From the NCBI GenBank assembly GCA_001592805.2, contig CP051142.1:868001-932000 (forward strand): a DNA stretch of 64,000 nucleotides. The letters run 5' to 3'. The notes below the pieces were generated by a model. The model worked only from the letters and a program-made list of their open reading frames with translations. It did not search any database and had not been told where the DNA came from. Source of the DNA: Peltaster fructicola. Its lineage: Eukaryota; Ascomycota; Dothideomycetes. Position numbers and translations under genes: made by a program. Shown here piece after piece: positions 1-11,889 of the stretch; positions within the stretch are counted from its first letter, which is position 1, and each line of letters opens with the position of its first letter.

Positions 1-1
1 T

Positions 2-843
2 ACCGACTGGGCGGCCACAGGACTGTTCTCACCCTCGAAGGCCAGGCTCGTTCAAGCCCAAGCGAAGGACTGGAGCTTTGTCGATGCCTGGCTTACTAAA
101 AGTATCTCTCGAGCAGTGTACCAACATTTGAACGTAACGAGGACACGCTGAATGCTCTATTGGCACTGATCAGCCTCAACGAAGCAGCTGACGAGCGACG
201 CCAGGTTGTCGAACGCGTGGAGAGGTCAGCGCTACAGTACTTGATCAAGCAGAAGTCCGAGCCTAGTGAAGCCCTCTACAGCAGCATCACAGATCACTTA
301 TATCAGAATGGCCACGATAGCATTGAGATGATAGCCAAAACCTCACTGTTGCTCAACACACCAGTCAGGAACGGCGTTGAGGAGCTGGCTTCCGCCGTGG
401 TCACTTTGCAGTTGCAGCTGTTTGAGACGCAGCAAGCGCAGAGGTCTGCTAGAGAGCAGGTTATAGCATTGGACAGAGAACATGATCGCCTACTAGATCT
501 TCTAGCCCATCTCAAAAGTGACGAGTACAAGACGCCGGACAGCATCATCGAGGATACAGCGCAGTGGCTCAAAGGTGCAAAGCATTTACGTGCTAAGATT
601 GGCGAGTACGACGAGCGTCTGATCGCCACGCGTCCCGTACAGCCATTACTGTCGTTGATCAAGGAAGTCGGTGATGCCGTGTCAGACGGCGCAACTGTGA
701 GAGCACAGCTGGTCGCAATCGCCGACGAGCTCGACGCGCTGAAGACCTTTCCAGCACACCCTGCAGCAGCGAAGAAGTTGCTGGCTCAGGCGAAGGAAGA
801 GTTAAGTTTGCTGATAGCAGATCGGGAGTCGATCCACAAGTGA
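2..843 (+). CDS. HAUS1-like augmin complex subunit (5' truncated, one-base frame disruption)
   Basis: This is probably subunit 1 of the augmin (HAUS) complex, which recruits gamma-tubulin to existing microtubules. The left part, from base 2, reads DWAATGLFSPSKARL and AKDWSFVDAWL, the conserved N-terminal pattern of fungal HAUS1 proteins. From about base 100 a different frame continues with PTFERNEDTLNALLAL and NEAADERR, then a long helical, coiled-coil region to the stop at 841-843. The two halves belong to one conserved protein but lie in different frames, meeting at an A-run near 98-101; one more A would make them continuous. No plausible intron spans the junction, because conserved residues touch it on both sides. 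The start codon lies left of the window. The family call rests on remembered motif patterns, so it is moderately sure. The frame break could be a sequencing error or a real mutation. Confidence 0.6.
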
Positions 844-996
844 TCCGTGGACCTGCTTGACTCCGATGGTAGTGAAGGACTTCAGTCTCGATGTTGTTGA
901 TGGCTCTTCGCAGCGATTAGCCTCTTTTTCTACCACGCGAAGGCGTAATGCTTCGATCTAGATGTTGTAGACGCGCCCATACCGAATGTATAAGTG

Positions 997-1352
997 TCAA
1001 CCTCTCACGACCCTTCGCTTTTCGTCTTCACTGAAGCATGAAGTGCCTTGTCGCAGTGCCGCGACCAGCACCTGGACGCTGCGGTCGCCTTTGAAGTCGT
1101 TGGCCGTACGCAGCCTGTCGAGGTCGTCTGCAAACTCTTTACTAGCTTGCTGCAGATATGTGGCATCGAACAATTGCTCAACCTCCTGTCGTGACTTGAG
1201 CCGCGTTTCAGCGACTTCTGGCTGCTGCTGCACACTGTTCATATCCACATCACCAGGCTCTGCATGCTGCTTCGAATTCTGTTTCGCCTTCTTCGCTGGT
1301 GAAGTCAATCAGTGGACGGTCGCCAAAGCACGCTTATGCATTGCCTACCCAT
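997..1352 (-). CDS. RSA3: Ribosome assembly protein 3 (Rsa3) family
   Basis: This is a small nucleolar-type protein of the Rsa3 family, which acts with DEAD-box helicases in early 60S ribosomal subunit maturation. The body carries the family signature: an acidic lead, then YLQQASKEFADDLDRLR, a DF pair, VLVAALRQGT and FSEDEKRRV to the C-terminus. The frame opened at 1308 has no ATG before residue 23 and follows a stop, so an intron is needed. A good model has a 4-nt first exon (ATGG, 1352-1349), an intron 1348-1296 (53 bp, GTAGGC to ACCAG, with CTGAT/TTGAC branch candidates), and exon 2 1295-997. Lengths sum to 303 nt, giving 100 residues beginning MAKKAKQNSK, a basic N-terminus fitting a nucleolar protein. 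It converges with the HAUS1 gene. The family call is good; the tiny first exon is inference. Confidence 0.72.
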
Positions 1353-1535
1353 GTCTGAGGAGTCGAGGCTGAAGGGAAAAGGTGGTGGTTGCAGAAGTGA
1401 AAGATCTGAGTTGGAGATCTGAGCACAACAATTCTACACCTGACGCAGACGTCACCAGCACAGCAACAAACACAACCACTTTGGTCTCAATGTATTGTAC
1501 ATTTCCATTACTATCATGCAGTAGCTATTTTACGC

Positions 1536-4500
1536 TCACACCTCGGGCTTCACAGTCCTAGTGTCGCCAGCATTATCGACAGCTTGTCTGAGTGCTGCAA
1601 GCACCTTTCGTCGTCTGCCAGCCTTGTTCTTCCACTCCTCGACCTCATCGGCAGTCACATCAACCATTTTCTTGCGGGCACTACCCACACTGGCCATGCT
1701 GCGGCCGAAGGAGCTCGTGCCAGGTTCGAAGACTATACTGCTCCTGAACGATGCGGACGGTGGTGTTCGGAGCCGTGATCCAAGCATTCCACTCATGCCA
1801 AGTGCGCTACTCACCGCGCCGCGACCCTTTCTAGGCGGCGTGCTGTAGGTGGAATGGCCATTAGACAATCTGCTGCCGGCCAGCGAATCCACCAGATCGT
1901 CCTCATAGCCAGCCGACAAGCCGAGGGACGACTTTCCTCCTGGAAGACGACGTATCTGTGCTTCGAGCATATCGACATCGCCGCTCTTCTGCTCGATCAT
2001 GGCTGTCATCTTGAGGATTGTCTTCGTCACAGCTTCCACAGTAGGTACTCCAGTACCACTCACTTCGCCAGTGCTTGCAGAAGCAGACGCCAGATCCGCT
2101 CTAAGAAGACTGATGTTGTCCTCGACTTGCGTCAGCAGCTTTTGCACATTCCGAAGATTTGATCGCAGCTCTATCTGCTGTGCAGCCCATGCTTGTGGGA
2201 GCGGAGCATTCTGTTGTTGAGCTTTCTTGTCCGGATCAGTCCGTGAGGAGATCTGCTTGCGAAGCTCTGTGGCTTTTGACTTCATGCGTCCCATCTGTTC
2301 ATCTTGTTCTTGGATGTCTGCAATCTTCTCGCTGACTTCGGTGACCCTACCATTCTCGAGCCTATCTTCGACTTTGATTTGTAGCTTCTCGAGCGCACTG
2401 ATCTCACCTATCGTCCATGAATCTGCATCCTCCAGATCGTCTTCGTTGACTGCCTCTGACCTAGTTGCTTCGTGACCTGCTACAAAAGCTTGTAGAGCAC
2501 GCGCGTTCAGACCAAGAGTGTCAATCATGCTGTTGACATCACGATAGACTCGCTCCAGTTGCCCAGCGATGCCCTCCTTGCGAGATGCACCAGCATAGTC
2601 TTGATGTGCAATGAAGTCAGGAAGAGTCTTGTTGGGATCGATGGGCGCGGCCAAGATCCGCTTGATCTGTCGATCGTCATCGTCTTCCAGATCTTCTTCT
2701 GGTGCTGGCCTTCGTGGATCCTTGAAAAGACTCGACTTCATAGCTGTATGCTGAAGTGTTGGTACGTTCGCTTGCTTGACGCTCGGTGCTGCTGACCTAG
2801 ATTGGTCGAATCGTACAGGACTCGTGACTGCTCGTACAGGACTCGGCGAGCGTGGGCTGTCTTCGAGCTTACGAGTTGGTATGTAGTTGAGCTTCGGGAA
2901 TCCAGCAGGCGTAAAGGTGGGCTTTTGGACGGTCTCAGGTGTTGTAGACTGATGCTGATTACCAGTCTTCTTCGGCGATGCAGGCGTCACTCGTGCTTCG
3001 AATGCTGATAGCTTCTTCTGATTCTCAATGACTGGACTCTGGTCGTCATCCTCGTCTTCGTAATCTTCCTCGTCTTCGTTAGCGTCCTCATCTTCCCACT
3101 CAGGTTCATCATCGTCTTCTTGGCCGTCTTCACCGAGCTCTTCTCCCTCCTCCTCGCCATCATCATCGTAATCATCCTCTACACCAGACAAATCTTCGAA
3201 CTCGTCGTCTGGAAGTGATGCATCGGCTGCGGCGATCTCCTTTGACGGCAGAGGAATGTCAGACTCGTCTGCGATCTGCTCTGACTTAGACTGCAAGGTG
3301 TCCGGAGGCAGTGGCGCGTCGACATCCGTCTTTGGTTTTGCTGACAGGAAGTCGGGTGGAAGCGGTGCTTCATCAGCTGTCTTGGACTTCGAAGATAAGA
3401 AGTCTGGTGGGAGTGGTGCATCTTGTGCTCCCTTTTCCTCTTTCGTATCGACACCTTTCTTGGAAAGAAAGTCGGGAGGTAGCGGTGCCGCCTCCGGCTG
3501 CTTGAGGGGCACGTTCTGCTTGGTTGCTGGTGCTTCAGGGATGTCCTTGAGGGACAATCCCTCCGTCTCGTTCGGTTCCTCCTTGATGACTGGTATGTCG
3601 GTAGGCTTTTCCTTGGCAACATCTCCCAATGCTTTGCCAAAGCCAAATCCGAACAAGCTGGAGCTGACGTCCTTTGACTCGGTCTCGTTGTTCTTAGCAC
3701 TGTCATCAGGTCTGAATGTCGTGCCCAATTTGAAGCCACTGGCGCCTGCAAGGGTAGTCGACTCTTTCTTTTCCTCTCGTGGTGTTTCTGAGTCATCCAT
3801 CGCTTCTTCCTTCGTTTCAGAGGTCTTGCCGAAAGGTGCTGCCGTACCGAATGTCGCTCCTGAGCCGAAGCTGCTTGTGTTGTTCGAACTCAGAGTCACT
3901 GTTGACCCGAACGAGCTTTCGTTGGGCATGCTAGGTTTACCTGCCGCAGCGAACGGCGATAGTTTGTCTTTGTTCTGTGTGTTGAAGGCGGCGAATGGAG
4001 AAGTTGCCACTTTGTTCTGTGCGAAGCCAGCGAACGGCGAGGCTGTCTTGTTGCCATTCTCCTTGACATTGGCGAAGGGCGACTGTGCGCCTGCATTACC
4101 GCCGAATGCCGATGGCTGGCCAAATGTGCTACCGCCTGTCTTTGAAGCACCTGATCCCCAGGGCGACGCTTTGTTGCCAAGACCTCCAGCTTGGCCGAAT
4201 GCTGAAGAGCTCGGCAATCCCACTTGCGAGGTTGCTCCAAACGACGGTTTACCAAACGAGCCGCCAGCGCTCTGTCCCCAAGGAGAAGCTGTCTGTCCAA
4301 AGGCAGGTTTGCCAAATCCTGGGGCGCTTGGGTGGCCAAACGATGGTGTACTTGCCTGACCGAATGATGGTGTACTTGTCTGACCGAATGATGGTGTACT
4401 TGTCTGGCCAAACGATGGCGTGCTGGTCTGACCGAACGCAGGCGTGCTTGCCTGCCCAAATGCTGGCTTTGGTGGTGTTGCTTGTGACGCTGGTTGTGTG

Positions 4501-6027
4501 GCAGCACCGAATCCACTCGCACCACTGCCGAATGCACTGCTTGCAGGCTGTGTCGCTTGTGGTGTCGAGCTTTGAGCAGCACCTATAGCAGCCAGACCGG
4601 GAGCAGGCTGATTTCCTCGTACGGCCTCATTGTAAACATACCACCAGGCGCACAGATTACCCTCTTGATTGAGGATACATAGTTGAGGAAGAGGTGTGCT
4701 GGATTCGTCGATCGTCTCATCTGTAGGAATCGGCTTTGTAACCTTCTGCTTGGAGCTGAGGTCGAGCGCAACACCAATAGGGAAAGTATCACTTATTGCA
4801 TCTGCACCCATTGGCAATGCTGCCCGTCTTGTGTCCATCAGAGACGTTGTCGTGTAGGTGTGTGTAATTTTCTCGGCAGGCAGATCTTGCGACAATGGCA
4901 CTTTCGACCGTGTCAATGTGCCGACATCTGTAGAAGCTGTGCATGCAACGATGAGGGTGTCGTCCAAGTTCGGTTGCCAGTCCCTAATACGCTGCATGTA
5001 GTGATGTGCCGGTAGACGCTCATCCAAGAATGGTGGACATGGATCTACCGCAAACTTATGAAAGCTGCACACTTTCGAGTCCTTGTCGCGGTGCACCAAG
5101 TGGTAGAGAGCATCCAACGGCATCATGCTATCCGCGTCAGCTTGTGCTGACACTGGTGCATGAATCAGCAAGAAATCCATGTTTTCAAGCCAGAAGATTG
5201 CAGTCACAGGCGAGCCAGCATCAGTGTTCGGTGGTCTTGGTATCTGCTCTTTCTGGTTTCCCTGCACATCGAGCTGTACAGCAGTACCATCTGCCAGGCC
5301 AGCCACAATTTGCTTGCCCATCTTGGACCAACTAGCACAGCTGACGTTCTCTCTCAACACAGAGCTCCCGCTCGACCCTGTTGCTAGCTTCTGCTCTTTG
5401 AGGTTGGCGATCACCAGTTTCCCATCGGTAAGCACCAGAGCAAGCAGATGAGCAGCATCTTTATTTGGGTTGGGCAGCAGGTGTCGAACAGACACGCCAC
5501 TAGTCGGTATCTGCATGCCTGGTGTCCATTGTGAACCGCTTAGCCCAGCGCCGACATCGTATACTGCTAGACCTCCTCCTTCTTCTGCTGTGATCACTAG
5601 CGCTTGCTCATCGCTTGTGAATGCTAGGTGTGATATTCGCGGGATCGAGGAGCGCTGTTTCGCTGAGAGGTCCTCCACATTGTCGGAGCCATCGCGAGAG
5701 AATGCGGATCGTATCGAATCTGTCTCGTAGAGAAACAAGCTGTCCGGCCCGGCTGCGGCGAGCAAACCACGACCTGATGCGACACTGAGGAGCGAGGCAG
5801 TCTTCGAAGGAAGGGCCTCCACAGGCCACGGCTGCGAAAGAAGCTTTACCTTGCGATCACCTGCCAGAGCCTGGAAGCCTAGTTGCTGCAGCAGAATTAG
5901 CTTTCATGTTCCATGGTGTGATGCCGTACTTTACCTCTGTTTCTATGGCCTCAAGATCAGGCGCAGCATTTGCCTGAGCTGCTCCACCTGGAGTGGCGGA
6001 GGGCAAGCCGCCAAAACCCCAACTCAT
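1536..6027 (-). CDS. NUP159: Nuclear pore complex protein Nup159 (Nup214-type FG nucleoporin)
   Basis: This is the cytoplasmic-side nucleoporin that docks the helicase Dbp5 and supports mRNA export. Exon 1 (6027-5935) encodes 31 residues starting MSWGFGG. A 49-bp intron (5934-5886, GTAAAG, CTAAT branch, CTGCAG) joins it to exon 2 (5885-1536), giving 1480 residues. The N-terminal ~450 residues look like a seven-bladed propeller (motifs LGFQAL, WPVEALPSK). An FG-repeat region follows, rich in FGQ, SFG and PFA units, including five 24-bp tandem copies. After that come PLPPDFLS repeats, a strongly acidic D/E block (about 3040-3180), and a C-terminal coiled-coil region that should bind the Nup82 complex. 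The gene is divergent from the proteasome beta-2 gene. The reading frame visible from 5822 lacks an ATG, which is why the upstream exon is needed. Confidence 0.9.
4342..4461. repeat. 24-bp tandem repeat coding FG motifs
   Basis: Five adjacent 24-bp units lie inside the Nup159 gene, each coding FGQ followed by a STP-type linker on the minus strand. The first three are almost identical and the last two are diverged at a few bases, which suggests recent internal duplication. Confidence 0.85.
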
Positions 6028-6447
6028 TGAAGTGATCCTTTCATGCGCTCTGATATGTTGTTTGTGAAGAGGTGATCTTTGATGCGGGTAGCAGATGTCT
6101 GAGCCGCCGAACGATGATAATTTTGTCGACTATATATGAGTCGGCCAATACGGAAGGCTGGACTGTCGTTTCGCGCGTCCTGTAGGTCGAGGGGTGCAGC
6201 TGTATGAATACGAATGTTGAAGTGTATGCCTCGAACGTCAATATACAATTTATGAAGACGCGCCTGGAGTCCGTGCACGAAAGCTACATGTAGAGGTTGC
6301 TTCAAGCTCAGGCTACAGGCCGCGCATCATCACATACACCATCCACACGATACACTCGCCTCGCTTGAATCACATCTTGTGACGACTAGTCAACTTAACC
6401 AGAACACCTAGCATATGAGAGAGCGCTGCTAGAACGTTGCTATCACA
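6028..6447. promoter_or_regulatory. Shared upstream region of NUP159 and proteasome beta-2
   Basis: This 420-bp non-coding stretch separates two divergent start codons and must hold both promoters. I see no clear TATA box and no match to the GGTGGCAAA proteasome element. Confidence 0.5.
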
Positions 6448-7319
6448 ATGCCAGGCTTCGACTTCAGCAATCACAACCGAAACCTTGCGCTTCATGCCAG
6501 AGGTGTACCACTTCCGAAGGCGACGTCGACTGGTACGACTATCGTAGGCTGCATATATGATGGCGGCGTCGTGATTGCAGCGGATACAAGAGCAACCAGT
6601 GGTCCGATTGTGGCCGACAAGGTATACAGACGCAACCGCTGTCTAGATGTTGTACTGACGGGCGACAGAACTGTGAGAAGCTTCACTACATCGCACCACA
6701 GATATGGTGTGCTGGAGCAGGTACAGCAGCAGACACCGAGTTCACCACTGCACTTATCTCATCGAACCTTGAGCTCCACGCACTTTCCACTGGACGCAAA
6801 CCTCGCGTTGTCACAGTCATGACCATGCTCAAGCAACACCTATTCAGATATCAGGGACACATCGGCGCATACCTCGTCGTTGCAGGTTGCGATCCGACAG
6901 GAAGCCATCTCTTCACAGTTCACGCACACGGAAGTACAGACAAGCTGCCGTATGTCACCATGGGTTCTGGTTCACTTGCGGCTATGTCGGTGTTCGAGAC
7001 ACAGTGGAAGGCTAGCCTCACAAGAGAGGACGCTGTCAAGCTTTGCAGTGATGCCATTATGGCTGGTATATTCAACGATCTGGGTTCAGGAAGCAATGTC
7101 GATGTCTGTGTGATCGAGAAGGATAGGACAAAGCTGCTCAGGAACTATATCAAACCCAACGAGAGGGAGAACAAGCTACGAAACTACAAGTTTCCAAAGG
7201 GCACGACTGCTGTGCTTGCGGAGAAGATCATCACAAAGGAGGACATCAGCAAGTATGTCGTCGTACAAGAGGTACCTGCATCGGAACCTGGCCTTGCTGC
7301 CAAGATGGACATTGATTGA
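6448..7319 (+). CDS. PUP1: 20S proteasome subunit beta type 2 (trypsin-like active site)
   Basis: This is the beta-2 subunit of the 20S core, which supplies the trypsin-like protease activity. Exon 1 is 6448-6621; the intron is 6622-6668 (47 bp, GTATAC, CTGAC branch, GACAG); exon 2 is 6669-7319, giving 274 residues. A 29-residue propeptide ends in Gly, and the mature N-terminus is Thr30 in TTIVG, the nucleophile released by self-cleavage. Asp17 (AADTRAT) and Lys33 (NCEKL) of the mature chain, both needed for catalysis, are present; Lys33 appears only after the intron is removed. The C-terminal extension ([11 protein letters not shown]) is typical of beta-2, which wraps around beta-3. Length and motifs are normal. 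Confidence 0.96.
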
Positions 7320-7786
7320 TGATGAGAGGTTGGCACTGTATCTATAGAGCCTGTAGACTATGCAAACAATCACGACGACCATCTTGTGTGTGTACTGTGT
7401 GCATTACTGAGGCTTCATCGCCTAGAGGAGCTATACATGGCGACTCACTCAGAAGACCTCATTGCGATGTCTGATGTGCAAATGAGGATGACTTCAAGTG
7501 CTGCTTCGGCCAGGAGGAGCTCTTACTGACGCCATACCTCACCCCGATGAGACAAAGACCTCTGAATGGCACCAGGAGGCTGAATACAAGATATTCGCGC
7601 AAGCTCATAGTCCCAGGGCGTGTCGGCATAATGAGATCGTACCTGGGAAACAATCTGTGTTCATCATAAAGTCTCTATTCTCATCAATCGCTATGATAAT
7701 GCTAATGAAAGTCCTCAAGAAAGGACGCCATGCCGTAGACGACATGATGCAGCGATATTCGTGCATACTCTCCTCTCTTCTCCATC
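7320..7786. other. Convergent intergenic region
   Basis: This 467-bp stretch lies between two converging stop codons. It should contain both 3' UTRs. I see no gene or notable repeat in it. Confidence 0.5.
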
Positions 7787-10681
7787 TTACTCTTGTTTGG
7801 AGCCTTTGAAGATACGGCCCCACCAGCCTGACGATTCACCATGTGGGCGCATGTAGGATGGTGGTCCATAGGTACTGCCAGGGTATCGAGCTGCTGACGA
7901 TGGGCTGATAGGTGTGTTGGTAGCAGAAGACGATGGCTCCACGGTCACGACTGGTGTCTGCGTGACCGTCACTGTAGCGAATGACGAGCCTGTTGGCGTC
8001 GAAGAGTCGGTCACGGTGACGACGGAAGATGGTGACTCTGTCACTGTAGTAACGACCACTGGAGGTACATAGACAGGGAAGGTGGTTGGAAGACTTGGGA
8101 TCGTCTCTATGCTTGACGTAGAAACTGGTGGCGGAGCACTACTCTCAGAACTCGAAACTGGAGAGCTGCTTGGGAGCGAGCCAGTAGAGGAGGCTGTTGG
8201 TACGCTGTTGGTGACTGGGCTGACTACGATAGTACCAGAGCTCGCCGAGGACTCAGGAGTCGAGGATGGGGACGCGACAGATGAAGTCGTTTCAGCTGGC
8301 ACGGTGCCGCCGGTAGAGAAATAGGAGGATCCTGCAGTGCCGCTTGTGACTACGATGATAGAGCTGCTGGTGAATGAGCCAGGGACTCTAGGGTTTCCAG
8401 TGTTGGAGAAGCTGTCTGTGTCCGATGATGAGCTCGATCCAGTACCACTCGAGACAGGACTGCTTGTCATGACGATACCTGTGGAAGCGCCGCTGCTTAC
8501 TAGTGATGAGACTGGGACTGTGGACGATGCTGACTCCGGTGCGACAGGTGTGCTGCTCGACTCGACAACGGGCGTAGAGCTTGATGGTGGAAGTGGTGTG
8601 TAGATCGGGTATGGCTGGACTGTTGGGTACGGAGGGACGAAGGAAGAGGTTGAGGCCGAGACTGGCACAGTTCCACCTGTCGAGAAGTACGACGAGCCCT
8701 CGGAGTTGCCAGATGTCGAACTGGTAGTTGCTGATCCTCTCCTGTCACCCTGAGAACCACTGTTGCTGGTATCACTCGTATCAGGGGTGCTACTTGATGC
8801 TGCTGTTACGCTGCTTGTGATTCCGGATGAGGCTGTGATGCTACCACTTGGTGTACCTGAGGGAGTAGGTAGAGAGCTTGAGACCCCCGACGATGCCGAC
8901 TCGCTTGGTGTGTTTGATGACATTGGCATAGAACTCGAGGCGCCGGATGATACCGACTCACTTGGCGTACCTGACTGGGTCGGCACAGAGCTCGAGACAC
9001 CCGATGATGCTGATTCGCTTGGTGCACTTGAGATAGGTGAGCTGCTTGGCACTCCTGACGAAGCTGGCAGGCTGCCCGTTCCTGATGCTGATGCAATACT
9101 GCTTGCAACACTAGAGCTTGCCTCTGTCACTGGACCAAGAGTGATAGTCGATGAGCTGCCGGATGAGACTGGAAGGCTGATGACCACACTTCCGCTACTG
9201 CTCACAATTGGGGTGTAAGGAACGTATGGCTGTGTGCTAGGGAATGGTGGTGGTGGTAAAGCGCCACTGCTTGAGGAGAGAGGTGTCGACGAGCTGCCAC
9301 TTGTGCCAGTTGGGATCGGACCGCCGGTGGAGAAGTAGCTCGATCCACCAGTTGCAAATGATGTTGCCGAGATTTGAGTCGTCTGTGATCCTGATCTGTT
9401 TTCATCACCACCGCCGCCACCACTTGAGGATGCTGGAGACTCTGATGGCATGCCTGAAGAAGCAGTATTGACCGAGCTCGATACGCCGCTAGAAGCTACA
9501 CTCATCGATGCAACGCCAGTGCTGGGGACAGACGTAGGGTAAGGTGCTGATGATGAGCCGGCGGAAGTGCCAGATGGAACAGGCACAGTTGATGATGCAC
9601 CGGTAGGTACTGGCACTGTCGAGGACACACCGGAAGACATTGGCACCATCGAGGATACACCGGAAGACGTTGGCACCATCGATGACACGCCCGATGAGGA
9701 GACATCGACTGGGCCAGTAGGGATGGCGCCAGAAGAAGATGCAGTGCCTGGTATTGAGCTTGAGTTGGTGTATGGATAGCTTGCTGGCATGGAGCCTGAT
9801 CCTGTTCCGGGGAAAGAGCTGCTTTCGAGAGTGACTGTTAGGGTTGACGAAAGCGTCTGTGTCTTTGTGACGTGCGTGAGGCTGACTCCAGTACTGAGTC
9901 CCATAGAGCTCGTGGGAGTCTCAGTCTCTGTGCAGGTATCGACGGACGTGGACGAATTGGTGTAAGAGACAGGAACAGATACTGGACCAGTGCTGAGAGG
10001 CACCGAAGCAGTGATTGGTGCGGATGAGGTACTGTTCAGCAGCATGCTTGGGCTTGCAATTGGCGACGAGAGCAGTCCGCTAGATGCTGATGTATCGATG
10101 GACGACGTTGCTGAAGGCGGTGAAGGCGTAACAGTCACTGTTACAGTGACAGGTGGCGGTGGAGGCGGAGTTACTGTTACTGTTACTGGTGGTAGCGTGA
10201 CTGTGACTGTAACAGGTCCTGTGGCTGTTGATGAGCCTGGAGGCGACTGGGAGCCACTTCGGCCTTCATTGCCGCCGCTGGATTGTGTGCTAGATGAGGA
10301 TGGTGGAGTAGTGTTGGAGGACACATCACCAGTTGACGCTGCCAGTGAGCTCGATGGCGAGGAGGCAGGGCTTGCTGAGTCTGTCGAGACAGTGCTGGAG
10401 GACTCGACGGGAGGAGCATAGCCGCTTGTGCTGAGGATTGGTACAGAGGAGACAGAAACGTAGGTGACCGTGCCGGACTGAGTGACCGGAGAGACAATGA
10501 TACCACCAGTTGTAGTGATACACTCATCATCCAGTGTCTGTCGCTTGACTGCCTGTCCACGTCGAACTACAAAATGTTAGTATGGTATGTGGTCGGCATC
10601 TCCTCACTCACCACGAGGGACTGGCTCGGCAAGCACTGTGGCCGCGAGAGCAGACAGCGAGATGCAGGTAGAAAGCTTCAT
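7787..10681 (-). CDS. Secreted Ser/Thr-rich mucin-like cell-surface protein
   Basis: No named family is recognised. The protein has 949 residues, coded by exon 1 (10681-10612) and exon 2 (10566-7787) around a 45-bp intron (10611-10567, GTGAGT to TTGTAG). It starts MKLSTCISLSALAATVLA, a clear signal peptide, followed by basic pairs (RVRRGQ, AVKRQT) that suit Kex2 processing. The rest is almost wholly Ser, Thr, Pro and Val. It includes VTVTV runs alternating with polyproline, and a module containing SSYFSTGG that recurs at least three times, often about 40 residues before a PYxPYTP-type motif. Such composition implies heavy O-glycosylation. The C-terminus ends with a WWGRIFKGSKQE tail and shows no GPI-anchor signal, so the protein is more likely secreted or wall-trapped than membrane anchored. 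A role in adhesion or surface protection is inference only. Confidence 0.75.
10126..10222. repeat. Valine-threonine coding microsatellite
   Basis: This is a GTNACN-type repeat within the mucin-like gene, coding VTVTV stretches broken by polyproline. Such repeats commonly vary in copy number between strains. Confidence 0.7.
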
Positions 10682-11889
10682 GATCGTGAATGATGAAGCA
10701 AGATGCTTTTGAACGAATGATGCTCAACGAGGAGAGCTTGAGTGAAGAAGAAAGATATTGCACGAGGTCGACTTGCTTCTTATGTCTCTGGAAGTCTCAT
10801 GGTTGAGGGCCGCCTTGCTGCAGAATCAGCATACATCTGTGGCAGGGCCACTCGGGCACCCTCGAATGTTGGTATACCGACAACGGTGTCGTGCAGAAGT
10901 GGCTTGGGACGGGTGAGAGCTCAGACATCACTTCGTTGTGCACCGTGGGCGTTGCAATACGCTGCTGAGCGTCGGGATCGTTCGCTTCTTCTGGACAGTG
11001 GCATCTGCACAGTCTCATCCCTAGAGCGCTGAAGCAAGCTACATCCTGGTGTTCGAGGCAAAGAATTCGATGCTGGCCATCCACAGAGACACTGAGCCGA
11101 TCTCTCGGCCATTGTACAACGTGCAGGGGTTGGTCGCGCAATCCTCCACTCTTGGCTGACTTGTTCTTCAGCAGCGACGTCTGAAGCATTGAGGATTGTG
11201 GTCGTGGTTGGAATCCTGTGACGGTCGATTGAGTGTCTGGCACTGGCGGGGAGCATGCATAACCGCTGCTGTGTAACAAGCCCAAGATGGCCAACCTGCC
11301 ATCGGATCGTCCAATTAGAACACACATGTGCCTGGCAACCTGTCGCAAAACGCGGCTATGGAATCAAGAGATCGTCTCATAGTGACTCAAGATGCCGTGT
11401 CCCTGCGATACGGTGCACATGTGTGCTTGGTGGTTATCGTTGATATTGCTGGGAGAAGAATTATGTCTCATTTGCACATGAACTGGCTGCCACACTCTCA
11501 GCTGGCCCACAGAGACTCTGAGATTCCAGATGGCGAACGCCTCTGCAAGGCTCTTCATGCGATTGCCAGTAGTCAGTCGAGGGAAAACCTGTGCCACCTG
11601 GCTTGACAGCTTTTGTGTCACAAGCCCTTTCGCAGGTACGTTCACAAATAGCAAAGTATCGTCTGTGTCAGTGAGGTACAAGTATCCGGTGTCCTGCTTT
11701 TACTGACAGGTGCGTCCTCGCACACAATAGCCAACGCAAGGCTTGTAACCTCGGTGCCGGTCGGCGCGGTGGTAGCAAGCAAGGTGTCAGTGCTCGCCTT
11801 CGGTCGATCTCCCAATCGTCAGCAAGGAAAACCGTACGATCGTCCCGTTGAGTGGAATGTGGGAACAGATGTTCTGAATATGGTCTGCG
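10682..11889. other. 1.2-kb region without a recognised gene
   Basis: This region lies upstream of the mucin-like gene and downstream of LDB17. Open frames of up to 183 codons exist on the minus strand but overlap frames on the other strand and show no recognisable domain. A long promoter for the secreted-protein gene is plausible. Confidence 0.4.

Noticed and set aside
95-105. Programmed ribosomal frameshifting in the HAUS1-like gene
   Set aside because: The site does not fit the X XXY YYZ slippery pattern, and ECM29 shows the same kind of one-base loss, so an indel is more likely.
3256-4359. 367-codon plus-strand frame opposite Nup159
   Set aside because: It is the shadow of the biased FG/PLPP coding repeats; the minus-strand gene explains the openness.
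9990-10421. 143-codon plus-strand frame with VTVTVT runs
   Set aside because: It is the antisense of the Val/Thr repeat, which reads similarly on both strands.
10797-11348. 183-codon minus-strand frame
   Set aside because: It overlaps other frames of equal quality and shows no family features; there is no clear splice or start context.
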